This document shows positions 35,821 to 48,689 of a DNA stretch of 64,000 nucleotides, piece after piece (positions within the stretch are counted from its first letter, which is position 1; each line of letters starts with the position of its first letter). Origin of the DNA: Prinsepia uniflora (Eukaryota > Streptophyta > Magnoliopsida > Rosales > Rosaceae); assembly GCA_032719365.1 (NCBI GenBank), contig CM064871.1, forward strand, positions 65,546,416 to 65,610,415, in the 5' to 3' direction. Made by a program: the position numbers and the translations under genes. A model generated the notes under the pieces. It was not told the DNA's origin. It saw nothing but the letters and a program-made list of their open reading frames with translations, and made no database searches.

Positions 35821-38739
35821 TGTCAAGACCCATCCCAAATATCACCTCGATACTCGGAATGGACCCTGCTCCCGTCTGATAATCACACTTACAACACCAA
35901 AAATAACCTTAATACAACTATAAGCATAACCATCAGACGAAGGAGTAAATATACACAACAGTAAGTCAGAGCATAGTTCTACAAAATGGGCACCAAAAGT
36001 CCTACAAGTCTAAGTCCGCAACGGAAAGAACGTCAGAAGCCCTATGCCTCGATCTCTGCCTCAACGTTCACACCCAGCGCTATCACCACGACCTGGAGGG
36101 AAATTAAAAACAAAAGGTGTGAGTGGACCAAAAAGAATGAAGGTTTTAAAACCGTTTACCAGCAAATCAAAGTAAGGAAATAAAATCATTTGTTCCCTCC
36201 GGTTTAAAACCAGGCATGCCAATGAAGTATTAGAAAAGTCTTAATATGAAACATCATAAGAAACAGAAACACTATAAAACCAATCATAAGAAACAGATAC
36301 ACTATAAAACATCATAAGAAACCAGAGTATAACCCGATCAAACCTGCTGGACCTATCCGAGTCTTTAAACTCAACCAGGCCTCACATATCAATCCGAGTC
36401 TTTAAACTCCCGAGTCTTTAAACTCAATAGGCCTATGGGGGTAATATCGTAATATCCGAGTCTTTAAACTCCCGAGTCTTTAAACTCAATCCGGGCCCGT
36501 CCCCCATCAAAATCAATCCGGGTCTTTAAACCCATATCCAGATCCAGCAAATCCAATCCATATCCAGTGTAAAACCAATTCAAAATCCATCGCCAAATCC
36601 GAATTCGAAATCCCCGGTTCGAAGCCCTTCCGGCGTTCAGAACCGACATTCCGAACCCAAATCCGGAAAAAGATTCATGTTCATAACCAAACCATAGGAA
36701 AATCCCAAATCATATTCCACAACCTATTTACCATCATCAGAAAACATTTTTAGGTTAAATTTCTGAATTATAACATCAAACTCTGAAAACCCGCTTTTCC
36801 TCGAAAAACGTGCAAAATCCCGAAAACGTCTCGAAAAACGTGCAAACATCTCAATCACGTATAATCATCATCAGGACATAAAAACACACACATATAGAAA
36901 TCATAAAACAGTAATTAAAACAGTTTGGCATGCTCGGAAGTAAGAAAGAGTCCACTCACAGTTTACAACACGTCACTCGCGCTCCGTGCGCTCCTCAACC
37001 GTCTCTGGTGTCTCCCGTCCTGTCAATAGATACCAAATAGGGTCACAATAACATCAAGGATACCTTCCCTATTTTCCCCAATTTTTCGGGAATTTAATAA
37101 TATTTTAATCCTAAACCCTAAACCGTACGGATTCCCGAACCATTCCGTAACACCGTCCGATTAACCCGAAAACTATACCATTGGATTCCTTAGGACATTT
37201 AGGGCTAAACTCATGTTGGACGCTTGACCGGATTCTTCCCCACGCGCCCCCACGCGCCGCCCAAAGGGGCTGCGCGTGGGCCTCACGCGCTTGCTACAGT
37301 GTATCTTCAACCTCGAGTCACCCGGTTCAACTGTGTTAAACCGGCGTGACCGGTTCTCCTCCGTTCCTCCACCATTCTTCCCCATTTCAATTCCAATAGC
37401 TTCGTCCAGTCCCCTGCAACCAAACCCAGTCCTAAAATCCAGAAATCACGGCCTGAAACCCCTCGTCTTCAACCTCGGAGAACACTGCCCGTGAGCCCTG
37501 TTTTCCTTCCCGGCCGTCCACTGCTTCCCCCTTCACGGTGGTGATACCAGCACCTTCCTAGGACCCTACTTAGTCCTACCCAACTCACAGAATCCGTCGA
37601 TTCATCCCCGAAGTCCACGACTTCAAGTTTGAAAATCACGGCTAAAACAGGGTACAGAGGACCCGCCGTCAAACCACCACCCACCGTGAACCTCCCGTCA
37701 CGGCAACCGCCACAAACAACTCCTAGGACCTCCCTAAACCTCCCTTCACTCACCAAACCTTTCGATTCGAGCTCGAGGTCCACAACTCTTCAAATGAAAA
37801 TCCACGAAAAATAGGGTAAAAGAAATTACCTTTCGATTCCGGCGCCGCCGTGAGAACCGTCACCCACCACGGTGCTCGTGGGACTCCCCTCAACCTCCTG
37901 AGTCTCCTAGTACCTTGAATCCGTCCACCACACAACACAACAGCCACCACCGTCCACGGCCTCCTCTGTTTCTCCCAATTATCCAACCGTCCACCACGTC
38001 GCCTCCGTGCACGGTTGCGCCACCAGACCACGATCACCAGCTCCTCCTTGTCTCTATGTCACTCTCTCAATTCATTCTTCACTCAATCTCCCCCTGAATC
38101 GATCACTGTCTCCCTAAATGTTCCCCTCTGTTTTTCTGTTTCCTTCGAAATTGTGCACGGTTCAAAAACGAACCAAGTGTGGCCGTGCACACTTTAGACA
38201 CCTCCAGAAGCCTCTGGCTTCTCACCACGTGTCCACCAGTTATAGGCCAGCCTAAAATATCTGCCACTTGCCCTTATCTGATTGGGCTGAGGGAAAATGA
38301 CCAAAATGCCCCTCCTGCACAAAATTACCATTTTGCCCTCAGACTTTCCAGACCCGTATCTTTTCCGTCCGACGTCCGATGACAGCGTGCCGCCTGTCGT
38401 TGTACTCAGGACGTCGAGGCCTATCCAACGATCCTCGGTCTACGTGAAAACCACAATTCCTCCAAAAAGTCAACATTTCCCCTCTTAACTCAAAATTACG
38501 GTAACGCCCCCAACCTTCCGTACATCATAACTTTTCCTCCTGTTGTCCGAATCGAACCTGCCGCCTGTCTACGGACTCGTGACGTCCTAACCTACGTCAC
38601 GGTCAAAGGCTAACACTCATCCAATCAATAGTACAAAAAGTCAACTTTTCGTTTACTATTCACAAGGGCAAAATCGTCCTTTTTACAAAACTTCACAAAA
38701 ATTACATTTTTACCCTTCCCGTAGGTACGGGTTGTTACA
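35821..38739 (-). mobile_element. Element A 5' LTR
   Basis: This is a 2919-bp copy of 28331-31247, so it drives transcription toward the gag-pol frame. Differences from its partner are mostly single substitutions, for example the third last base pair of the U5 end (TGTCAAG versus TGTCAGG). Confidence 0.95.
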
Positions 38740-38744
38740 CTTAA

Positions 38745-41067
38745 ACTCCCGAGTCGTTAAACTCAATCCAGGCCTCAATATAATCCGAGTCTTTAAACTC
38801 CCGAGTCTTTAAACTCACCAGGCCTATGGGGGAAATCTCATAATATCTGAGTCTTTAAACTCAGTCCGGGTCTTTAAACCCAATTCGGGCCCGCCCCCGT
38901 CATATCATAATCCGGGTCTTTAAACCCAATAACCAGATCCAGCAAATCCAATCCAAACCATTTGAAAACCATTTCTAAATCCATATTCAAACCCGAATTC
39001 GAAATCAATATTCTGAAGCCCTGCCGGCATTCAGAACCGTCATTTCGAACCCAAATCCGGAAATCCCTTTTCAATCTTTAAAACCAAATCTCGATTTCCG
39101 AAATCCGATTCTAAAATCGAAAATCTTGATTATCAAATCATGTTTCAAAACCCATTATAATTATTGAAAACCAGTTATCTATTCAAATCCCACAACCATA
39201 GCATCAAAATCATAATCAACTCATGTCTCGTAAAACGTGCCGAAATACATATAATTCTAAGAAACGCCTCAAAAACGTGCAATTATGTAAAACATATATA
39301 GAAATAATCAATAGCATGAAATCATATTTAGAAACATAAAACAAGTAGATAAAAACAGTTATGCATGCTCGGTTAGAAAAGAAAAGTCCACTCACAGCTC
39401 CGGACACGTCACTCGCGTCCCGTACGGTCCTCGGCTGTCCTTTGGAATTTCCCGACCTGTCAAAGTCGCCAATTCGGGTCACAAACACTTCATTTAAGCT
39501 TACCCTAATTTCCCCAATTTTCCGGATTTTTAAACGTAATTTAAGCGAACCCCTAAACCTTTGCATACTCAAAACTAACCCGAGACGATGTCCGATCGTC
39601 TCAAAACTTGTCCTAAAATGTTCGTTACATCGATTAGAGTAAAAACCGTGTTGAATGTTTCCCCAGAACAGTCCCACGTGCCGCCCCAAGAGGGGCTGCA
39701 CGTGGGAGCCATGCGCCTGCAACTGTTCATCATCTCCTACCTCCAGCCAACCCGGTTCAGGACCGGATCCGGTCGAACCGAGCCGGCGAGGCGGTTTTCA
39801 CTCAAATCCAAACCGTTTTCAACCTTTTTGATTCCCTTAGTTTCGTCCTACTCCTAGCAATCGATTCATGTAATAAAAACACGAAATAAAATCCTGGAAC
39901 CTTACCTCCCAAGTTCGAACTTAAACCAAGAAAAATCCAACTTCGGATTCCGGCCACACCGTCGTCCTTCCAGCCACGATTTCAATTCCCAGACATTAAA
40001 AATACCTTCCTATGACTATTAGGATCAAGAAAACGAGTCAACAACCGTCCAAAATCCACGACTTTCGATTTGAACCGAAACGGGAAAATAGGGGAACCAG
40101 AGGCTTACCCGTGTCTCCGCTCACCGCCGTGAACTCCGTCGTGTCCCTTAGCGTCCTAGAGTCTCTCCTCCGTCCATTGAACCCAACCACAAACCCAAAC
40201 TCGATAGGTTTGGTCGATTAAGCTCTCAGCCGTGCACAAAGGTCCTTCTCTGTTTTCTACGGTTTCCTCCTCTTCCCCGTCTCTTCCTCACTCGACAAGC
40301 ACCCTAAATACACTCATTACACTCTCAGCTTCTCTCTGCTCACACTCACTTGAACAAAACTCACACACTCTAAGAACCGATCGATTGCCTCTCTGTTTTC
40401 AGTCTCTCTGTTTTCTTCCTTTGCACGGTTAATCGACACAAACCATTTAAATCGAAGCCGTGAAAGTGGCTACAAGCCATTGGAATTTAACCAGGTGTCA
40501 AACACCCTGTGGACAGCCCCAAAATATCCAATAATCAGTGCACACATGTCCTTATCTGATTGCACAAAGCCCAAGGTGTAAAAAGACGAAAATGCCCTTG
40601 TAAGTCCAAATTACTATTTTGCCCTTCACCTTCCTAGACCTATATCTTAACCGTTTCGATGTCCGATGACGGCGTGCCGTCTGTCTTTGTATTCAGGATG
40701 TCGAGACCTATCTAACGGTCCTCGATTTGTGTGAAAACTAATGGTCAAATAAAAAGTCAACAAGTTCCTCCTTTTTAACCAAATTACGAAAGTGCCCTCA
40801 ACCTTCATAACATCATAACTTCCTCATCGGATGTCGGAATCGGGGCGTACCACCTGTCTATGGACTCGTGACGTCCCGAACTACGTTACGGTCATTGATC
40901 AATGCCCAATTGACCCTCCGAACTAAAATTCAACATTTTATCGATTCTAAGGGCAAAATCATCATTCTGCGCCGTCTGTCCAAAAGTGTCCAACTAATTA
41001 CCGATTAACTTTGCTAATCCGTCATTAACTAATAAGCTAATCCTGACTTCCGGGACAGGTCGTTACA
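38745..41067 (-). mobile_element. Element B left (3') LTR, part 2
   Basis: Continues the LTR broken at 28330. It starts with GAGTCTTTAAACTC repeats (38745-38935) and ends GGTCGTTACA at 41067. It is followed by B's polypurine tract (minus: CTTTTTAAGGAGGGTAGAT, 41068-41086). Confidence 0.9.
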
Positions 41068-42165
41068 ATCTACCCTCCTTAAAAAGAATTTTGTCCCCAA
41101 ATTCCACATCTCGTACCTTAGTAACTAACTGGGAGAAATCCAACGATTCCTACACTGAAGTCTCCTACCCGGCGTCCATCCCTACCAAACCAAAGTATCC
41201 TGACAGTTTCCCCACTTGTCATCTTAACTTAGTTAAACGAACCAAATCACCTGAGATCAAACCTAAGTACGCCGCAACACCTCTGTTGCCAGTTTCTAAC
41301 AGTTCTGATGCCTTCTCGAGTTGAACGTACCTCGCACCAGAGTTACAACGTACTCGCCTCTACAATAACCAAGAATTCGCACGGGATCACCTTGATCCGA
41401 TCCACATGTTCCCTCCAACAACATCCAACTTATGGGAACGACACCACAATCGCCCATCTATCCACAACGTACCCTGGCACTAAGCCGATTACCAACACTT
41501 TTACCAGAACTGCGCGTTCCAATGCAACGGTCTGGTCCCAACCACTGTAAAACTTCATTGCGTACGCAAGGACAACTCTACGAACTTAAAAGAAACAAAT
41601 ATATTTTAAAATACCCCAAACACAGTTCATAGAGTACATCCTCACGTCCTTCCACCTACACCTCCCGGGAAACCAACTCAAAGTCCTTCCCAAACTCCCG
41701 GTCTCCTAGTCGGTAGGAAATACTAAGGTAACTCAACTACGAATCCAAAGTAGACCCCCGTACCAATTCTAGGTCCAACAACCATTACCCAACTCCAAAC
41801 TCTGAACCAAGAGCGATCCAAACCTGATCTACTCACCCTTAAGGGGATCCTACCTACCGACTTACTACTTCGCCTTTCACTTCCCACAACTGCTCAGATC
41901 ACCCCGTCGAATCAATCGACAAAGTCCTTAACACAACTAAAGGCACTCCTAGATTGTGGGTTCTCTTCAATAACCTCATATCGATCAGTTATAGTCACTC
42001 ATTTTCCATTCCCTTCCATCATCCTTCAACGAAACTCACCGTAGTCCTTAACCTTGTCACTCCGAGTCATTCTACCTTAATCTAACTTACCGTCATCTAC
42101 CGACACTTCTAAGTGCAAGATTCCAATCATGGCACGTTATCTTTAGGTATGCCAAACTCTAAACG
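41068..42165 (-). other. Element B internal non-coding region
   Basis: About 1.1 kb lies between gag and the 3' LTR, where element A has pol. No protease, RT or integrase text is present. Parts match the shorter non-coding region of element C (49803-50303) in reverse complement, including a block at 41951-41987. The region has only short chance ORFs. Confidence 0.75.
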
Positions 42166-43314
42166 TCACCTAGGGGAAAATCCTAAACTCTTTGCTATAA
42201 AAGTGAAAAGGTAGCCCAGGGATCCAACAAAAATGTGTACCACACGACCAAGGATAGTAAATGTACCTGTCACTACGTCGAGTGCTGACTGAGCCTCATG
42301 CTGGGTCATCGCAAAAACTCGGGCCTGGGGCCCTGAAGATCGACCGCGTCCTCTCAAACTACTAGTGGCACCACCACCTCCTGTGGTGCCTGCTGTCCCT
42401 AAAACTGACGCCATGCTCCATCCCGGCTCCGCCGTACCTCGGCCTACGCCACCCTCCTGGGGTAACGATGGACACTCACGCCATAAGTGACCTCGCTCAC
42501 CACAGTAATAACAAACATCCCTACTGGGTCCTCCACTCGGTCTGCCCGTAGATGTAACAGATGTAGCACTGGCTTGCGGAGTTGGCTGTGCTCGGTGTCC
42601 ACAGAACCCTGAACTCTGGAAACTACCAGGTTTACCAAAACGGTCATTGCCCGTGGATGACGCTCCACTGTAATTGCCCCGCTTCGGGGTCCTCTGGCTC
42701 GAAGCTCCCGAAAAAGGATGCTCTCGGCGTCGTACCGGAAAACTAGCCTCTACCCTCACTGCAGCATCCGACAACTCCCTAAGGGTCGCAAATGATCCAG
42801 CCGTCACAATGGCTCGAATCTCACCTCGCAGGCCTAACTCAAACCTGCGGCACTTCTCGGCTTCCGTAGCCCCAAACGCAGGAGCAAAGCGGGACAACAT
42901 CTGAAACTTCTGTTCGTACTCAGCCACAGTCATGCTCCCTTGTTGGAGCTGCAGAAACTCGACCTCCTTGGCATCGCGGAATGAGCGGTGGTAGTACTGA
43001 TCTAGAAACCGCTCCCTAAACGTCTCCCAGGTCACTGTGCGGGTGTCCCACCCTAACAACTCGAGGGTGTACCACCACTCATACGCCGCACCGTCTAGTA
43101 AAAAGGTAGCTAGTAACACTCGATCCTCCGGTGGACATCGCATCACTGCGAAAATTCGCTCGAGTCTGGTAATCCACCTGTGCGCTTCCTAAGGGTCTGT
43201 CCCACCACTAAACGTCGTAGCCCCAAGCCGCTGGGCTCGCTCGATCGTAGCGCTCTCCGTCTTTCTCGCCGCGTCGTCTGCAGGTCGTGGAGGGGGCTCA
43301 CGTCTCGGAGGCAT
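42166..43314 (-). pseudogene. Element B gag with an early stop
   Basis: This matches Gag of elements A and C from the initiating MPPRREPPPRP (ATG at 43314) through WYTLELLGWDTRTVTWETF to the CCHC knuckle CYYCGERGHLWREC. Codon 42 (43191-43189) is TAG where the siblings have GAG (Glu), so full-length Gag is not made from this copy; a downstream ATG at 43146 opens a 326-codon frame. After a remnant of the protease start (FVGSLGYLFTFIAKS aligns with A's LIDPGATHSFIARS) the frame ends at a stop beside CCCCTAGGTGAC. Pol is absent. Confidence 0.9.
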
Positions 43315-43396
43315 GGTCAATCGTACGCTGAAAGAGGCATAGAGTCAGTAAAACGACCTAATCACAACCTCGTAACAGACACAAACCGTAAACCTA

Positions 43397-43410
43397 TGCT
43401 TTGATACCAA
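43397..43410 (-). promoter_or_regulatory. Element B primer binding site, one change
   Basis: The minus strand reads TGGTATCAAAGCAT two bases inside the LTR, compared with TGGTATCAGAGC in A and C. It is a G-to-A change in the tRNA-Met-complementary site. Confidence 0.85.
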
Positions 43411-43411
43411 T

Positions 43412-45668
43412 TGACAGGACTCACCCTGCTCCCGTTTGACAAACCAACACAAAAGACCAAAACGACCTCACAAAAACCCACAATATACACATTGCCAGAC
43501 CAGGGAGAAATTAAAATCCAACGAGTCAACAGTCATACAGAGCATAGTACAGTACATGGTAAGACAGAAATCCTACTAAAAACTGGCTACACGCGCAACG
43601 GGAAAACTTGCAACGGAAAAATTCACAACGGAAAACTCTATGTCTCTGCCTCTGCCTCACGTTAGCCCCGGCGCTAGCACCACGAGCTGGAGGGTAATTT
43701 AAAAACCAGAAAAGTGTGAGTGGACTAAAATAAATAAGAGTTTCAAAAACCATTTCATAAATAAACTAGGATTTTTCCCTCCGTTTAAAAAACATGCATG
43801 CATAACTCAGTATCTGAAAACAACCATAGATAAACTGTATGGAAACATTATCATAAAAAACATGAAAATACCAAATATCATCATCCGATCAAACCTGTTG
43901 GATCTATCCGTGTCTTTAAACTCCCAAGTCTTTAAACTCAATCTAGGCCTCAATATAATCTGAGCCTTTAAACTCAACAGGCCTACGGGGGAAATCTCAT
44001 AATATTCGAGTCTTTAAACTCAATCCGGGTCTTTAAACCCAATCCGGGCCCGCCCCCGTCATATCATAATCCGGGTCTTTAAACCCAATAATCAGATCCA
44101 GTAAATCCAATCCAAACCATTTGAAATCCATTTTTAAATCCATATCCAAACCCGAATTCGAAATCACTATTCCGAAGCCCTGCTGGCATTCAAAACCGTC
44201 ATTTCGAACCCAAATCCGAAAATCCTTTTTCAAGCTTTAAAACCAAATCTCGATTTCCGAAATCCGATTCTAAAACCGAAAACTTTGATTATCAAATCAT
44301 GTTTCAAAACCCATTATAATTATTGAAAACTAGTTATCTATTCAAATCCCACAACCATAGCATCAAAATCATAATCAAATCATGTATCGTAAAACGTATT
44401 GAAATACATATAATTCTAAGAAACGCCTCGAAAAATGTGCAATTATGTAAAACATATATAGATAATCAATAGCATGAAATCATATTTAGAAACATAAAAC
44501 AAGTAGATAAAAACAGTTATGCATGCTCGGTTAGAAAAGAAAAGTCCACTCACAGTTCCAGACACGTCACTCGCGTCTCGTACGGTCCTCGGCTATCTCA
44601 GGAATTTCCCGACCTGTCAAAGTCACCAATTCGGGTCACAAACACTTCATTTAAGCTTACCCTAATTTCCCCAATTTTTAAACGTAATTTAAACGAACCC
44701 CTAAACCTTCGCATACTCAAAACTAACACGAGACGATGTCCGATCGTCTCGAAACTTGTCCTAAAATGTTCGTTACATCGATTAGAGTAAAAACCGTGTT
44801 GAATGTTTCCCTGGAACAGTCCCAACGCGCCGTCTAAAGGGGCTGCACGTGGGAGCCATGCGCCTGCACTGTTCATCATCTCCTACCTCCAGCCAACCCG
44901 GTTCAGACCAGTCCGGTCGAACCGAGCCGGCGAGGCTGGTTTTCACTCAAATCCAAACCGTTTTCAACCTTTTCGATTCCCTTAGTTTTGTCCTACTCCT
45001 AGAAATCGATTCATGTAATAAAAACACGAAATAGAATCCTGGAACCTTACCTCCCAAGTTCGAACTTAAACCCAGAAAAATCCAACTTCGGATTCCGGCC
45101 ACCCGTCGTCCTTCCAGCCACGATTTCGATTCCCAGACGTTACAAATACCTTCCTATGACTGTTAGGATCAAGAAAACTAGTCAACAATCGTCCAAAATC
45201 CACGACGTTTGATTTGAATCGAAACGAGAAAACAGGGGAACCAGAGGCTTACCCATGTCTCCGCTCACCGCTGTGAGCTCCGCCGTGTCCCTTAGCGTCC
45301 TAGAGTCTCTCCTCCGTCCACTGAACACCACCACAAACCCAAACTCGACAGGTTTTATCGATTAAGCTCTCAGCTGTGCACAAAGGTCCTTCTGTGTTTT
45401 CCACGGTTTCCTTCTCTTCCCCGTCTCTTCCTCACTCGACAAGCACGCTAATACACTCACTACACTCTCAGCTTCTCTCTGCTCACACTCACTTGATCAC
45501 CAAAACTCACACACTCTACGAACTAATCGATTGCCTCTCTATTTTCAGTCTCTCTGTTTTCTCCTTTGCACGGTTAATCGACACAAACCATTTAAATCGA
45601 AGCCGTGAAAGTGGCTAGAAGTCACTGGAATTTAACCAGGTGTCATACACCCTGTGGACCAGCCCCAA
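43412..45668 (-). mobile_element. Element B right (5') LTR, part 1
   Basis: Starts TGACAGGACTCACCC, with a deletion of about 35 bp relative to the left LTR start. It runs to the CCCAA target of element C (45664-45668). The LTR continues at 53219. Confidence 0.9.
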
Positions 45669-48580
45669 TGTAACGACCCTTCCCAGAAATTAGGACTAAG
45701 ATAGTGTTTAAGATGGGATTAGTGAGCTTAATCGGGGGTTAGTTGGTCCCGATAAGGTCATTAGCCTAGAATGACGATTTCGTCCCTAGTTTGGGTAAAA
45801 AGTTGACTTTTAGCTCGGACGGTCAATTGGATTTTAATCGATGATCAGGATGTAGTTTAGGACGTCACAAATCTGTAGACAGGTGGCACGCCCGATTCCG
45901 ACATCCGAGGAGGAAGTTGTGATGTTCGGAAGGTTGAGGGCATAACCATAATTTGATTAAACTAGGGGGAAGAGTTGACTTTTATTACGAATGGGTTTTG
46001 GTACGTTGACCTAGGATGATTAGATAGATCTCGGCGCCCTGAGTTCGATGACAGACGACACGTATTCATCGGACTTACGTGGTGTGAGTTACAGGTCTAA
46101 AACGGTAAGGGTAAAATCGTAATTTTGACTTAAAATGAGGGGTATTTTGGTCTTTGCACATGGGGATTTGTGCAACAGAGAGGGAAAATGGAGGGCTGAG
46201 ATTGAGCCACATGTGAGAAGGCTGAGGGGATGGTGACACGTGTAGGAGGCTAGAGGTTTCTAGCATACACGGTCTAATTATTTGGGGTAATTGTGTACCC
46301 GTGTGTGTGTTTGTGTTCGAAGAACAGAAAACAGAGGGAGGAATTGAGAGAAATTGAGGGGTGATAGTGAGGGTTGGTGTGTTCTGGTGAGTGAGGAGTG
46401 ACTTAGAGTTTGCGAGGAAGACAGTGAGGAGGTTTGGAGGTGTGGTGGTTGTGTGTGTGAGTTGTGAGCCACGGGAAAACCAAGGAGAAAACGGAGAACA
46501 GAGAGGAGTGTTGGGTGGTGGTGCTGCCGTGTTCGAACAATCGAGGCCGGTCGAGGTGTCTAGAGGCTGGAGGTGGACGGGAGGAGTCGTGTCCTTACGG
46601 CGGAGCTCACGACGGCGACAGGAGGGCAGGTAATTCCTCATCTTCTTTCAATTACTCTGTTTTGCCGTCGAGTTTCAAACCAAAAGTCATGGACTTAGGG
46701 AGTGAGTCGACGGTTTTGGTGAGTTGGGTAAGACGTAGGAAGGCCCTAGGAGTTGTCTGGTGTCGCCACCGTGACGGGGGAAGACGTGGGTGGCCGGAAT
46801 AGAAAACAGCGGTGTACGGGTTTTTGGTTTCGAGCTTGAATCGATGAGTTGTAGCCTGAGTCGAGATGGCTGAGGAAGGGGAATGGGTAGCTTAGGTCTG
46901 GACGAAGCAGTTGGTGAAGAGAGGAGTCGATTTCGTGGACGGAAGGCGGAGAACCGTCCTTGCCGGTTCGAATTTCAGTGACTGTGTCAAACCAGGTCGA
47001 CTCGAGGAAGACGACGACACTGTAGCAGGCGCGTGAGGGCCACGCGCAGCCACTTTGGGCGGTGCATGGGGGTGCGTGCGTGCGGCGGTTGAGGAAGTTG
47101 TCAACATGGTTTTTGTTCTAGGTGTTGTGACGAGTCTAATGGGATTGGTTTTGGGTTGTTTGAACGTCGATTCGATGTAGTTCCGCGAGGATGAAGGTTT
47201 AGGGTTTAGGTTCGTTATGTTTAGGACCCGGGGATTTTTGGGGAAAATTAGGTGGACTTCCGTAGATGTGTTAGTAACGTACTTTGGCGGTTGTTGACAA
47301 GATCGGGACTTCCTGAGGAAGCAGAGGAACGTACGAGACGTTCGGGACGCGATTGAGGGCTCGGTACTGTGAGTGGACCCCTTCCCTAAACTCGAGCATG
47401 CATAACTGTTTTTCTATAATCATTTTATGGATTTATATGTGTTTTTCATGATTGTGGAATATGCTATGTTGGTTTACGTACTTGCACGATTTTCGAGAAA
47501 TAACGTATTTGGTACGTTTTACGAGAAAAGGTGGATTTCTGATTATGATGCTATGGTTTTGGGATTTCAAATGATAAATGGTTTTCACTTATTATAAATG
47601 GATTTTGGAACCTGATTTCGATGATCAAGGGTTTTCGGTTTTAGAATTGGATTTCGGAAAACGAGATTTGATTTTAAAGTTGAAAAGTGGATTTCCGGAT
47701 TTCGGTTCGGAATGACGGTTCTGGACGCCGGAAAGGTATCAGACCGATGATTTCGAATTCGGGTTTGGATGTGGATTTCGAAATGGTTTTCAATGGTTTG
47801 GATTGGATTTGCTGGATCTGATTATTGGGTTTAAAGACCCGGATTATGTTTGACGGGGGACGGGCCCGGATTGAGTTTAAAGACTTGGGAGTTTAAAGAC
47901 TCGGATATATTGATATTTCCCCCGTAGGCTTGTTGAGTTTAAAGACTCGGGAGTTTAAAGACTCGGATATTATTGAGGTCTGGATTGAGTTTAAAGACTC
48001 GGGAGTTTAAAGACTCGGATAGGTCCAGCAGGTTTGTTCGGAAAATGATGATTTGATATTCACGGTTTATGATACGATTGTATGATGCTTATGCTATGAT
48101 TTCTATAACTGTTTTATAGTGTTTCTGTTCTTATGATGAGGTTTATGTGATTTATAACTATTTTTAATAACTGGGTTATGCATGTGGTTTCAAAACGGAG
48201 GGCCAAACCCGGTTTTTCTTATAAATGGTTTTGGAAACTTTTCTTTTAATTATGGTCCACTCACATTTTCTGGTTTTTAAATTTCCCTCCAGGTCGTGGA
48301 GCTAGAGCAGGGTTTCGGCGTCGAGGCAGCGTCTGAGGCATAGAAGTTGCGAGAGGGATCCCGGAGTGTTTTAAATTTTTCCGTGTGCGTGTATCTAGTT
48401 ACCGGTTTCCTTTCTTTTGTATTTAGTACTATGCTCTATAAACTCTTAACTTCGGGATATTTTAGTTCTCCTGCGTCTGACTATGCTTGTTGGGTGTTTT
48501 ACTTTAGTTACGTGTCGGGGTGTTAGACGGGAGCAGGATTTACCTCGGTTTTCAGGGTGAAACCGGGGTGGGTCCTGACA
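45669..48580 (+). mobile_element. Element C 5' LTR
   Basis: Starts TGTAACGACCCTTCCC and ends GGTCCTGACA. It contains GAGTTTAAAGACTC repeats at 47870-48020 and a G-box CACGTG at 46238. Long antisense open frames here (for example around 46075-46641) have low-complexity translations and are not genes. Confidence 0.93.
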
Positions 48581-48582
48581 AT

Positions 48583-48596
48583 TGGTATCAGAGCTT
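48583..48596 (+). promoter_or_regulatory. Element C primer binding site (initiator tRNA-Met)
   Basis: TGGTATCAGAGCTT lies two bases after the 5' LTR and is complementary to the 3' end of initiator tRNA-Met. Confidence 0.92.
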
Positions 48597-48689
48597 AGGT
48601 TTGTCGAGTTTGTCGGATTTGTTGGTCTGTGTGAGGTTGTGTTTAGGTTGTTTGCATGTTTCTATGCCTCTTTTAGTGTGCGATTGACG

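Larger units (their letters stand above)
28331..38739 (-). mobile_element. Element A: complete Ty3/gypsy chromovirus
   Basis: Element A is 10409 bp on the minus strand, with TSD CTTAA at 28326-28330 and 38740-38744. Its LTRs, 28331-31247 (2917 bp) and 35821-38739 (2919 bp), start TGTAACAACCCGT and end TTGACA or CTGACA in element orientation. By eye I counted about two dozen differences between them (roughly 0.8 percent), so insertion was recent. It has a primer site for initiator tRNA-Met, one uninterrupted gag-pol frame and a polypurine tract. Domain order and the C-terminal chromodomain-like tail place it among chromoviruses, probably Tekay/Del. It inserted into the left LTR of element B. 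Confidence 0.96.

Noticed and set aside
46075..46641. 188-codon open frame antisense in the 5' LTR of element C (also 50925-51275 and similar frames in other LTRs)
   Set aside because: Translation is Ser/Thr/Pro low complexity, it lies fully inside an LTR, and the second LTR breaks it. It is a composition effect, not a gene.
47828..48020. CRISPR-like array (short palindromic repeats with spacers)
   Set aside because: The host is a plant, the repeats lie inside LTRs, spacing is irregular and there are no cas genes.
48583..48596. tRNA-Met gene fragment
   Set aside because: It is only the primer-complementary stretch beside an LTR, with no cloverleaf.
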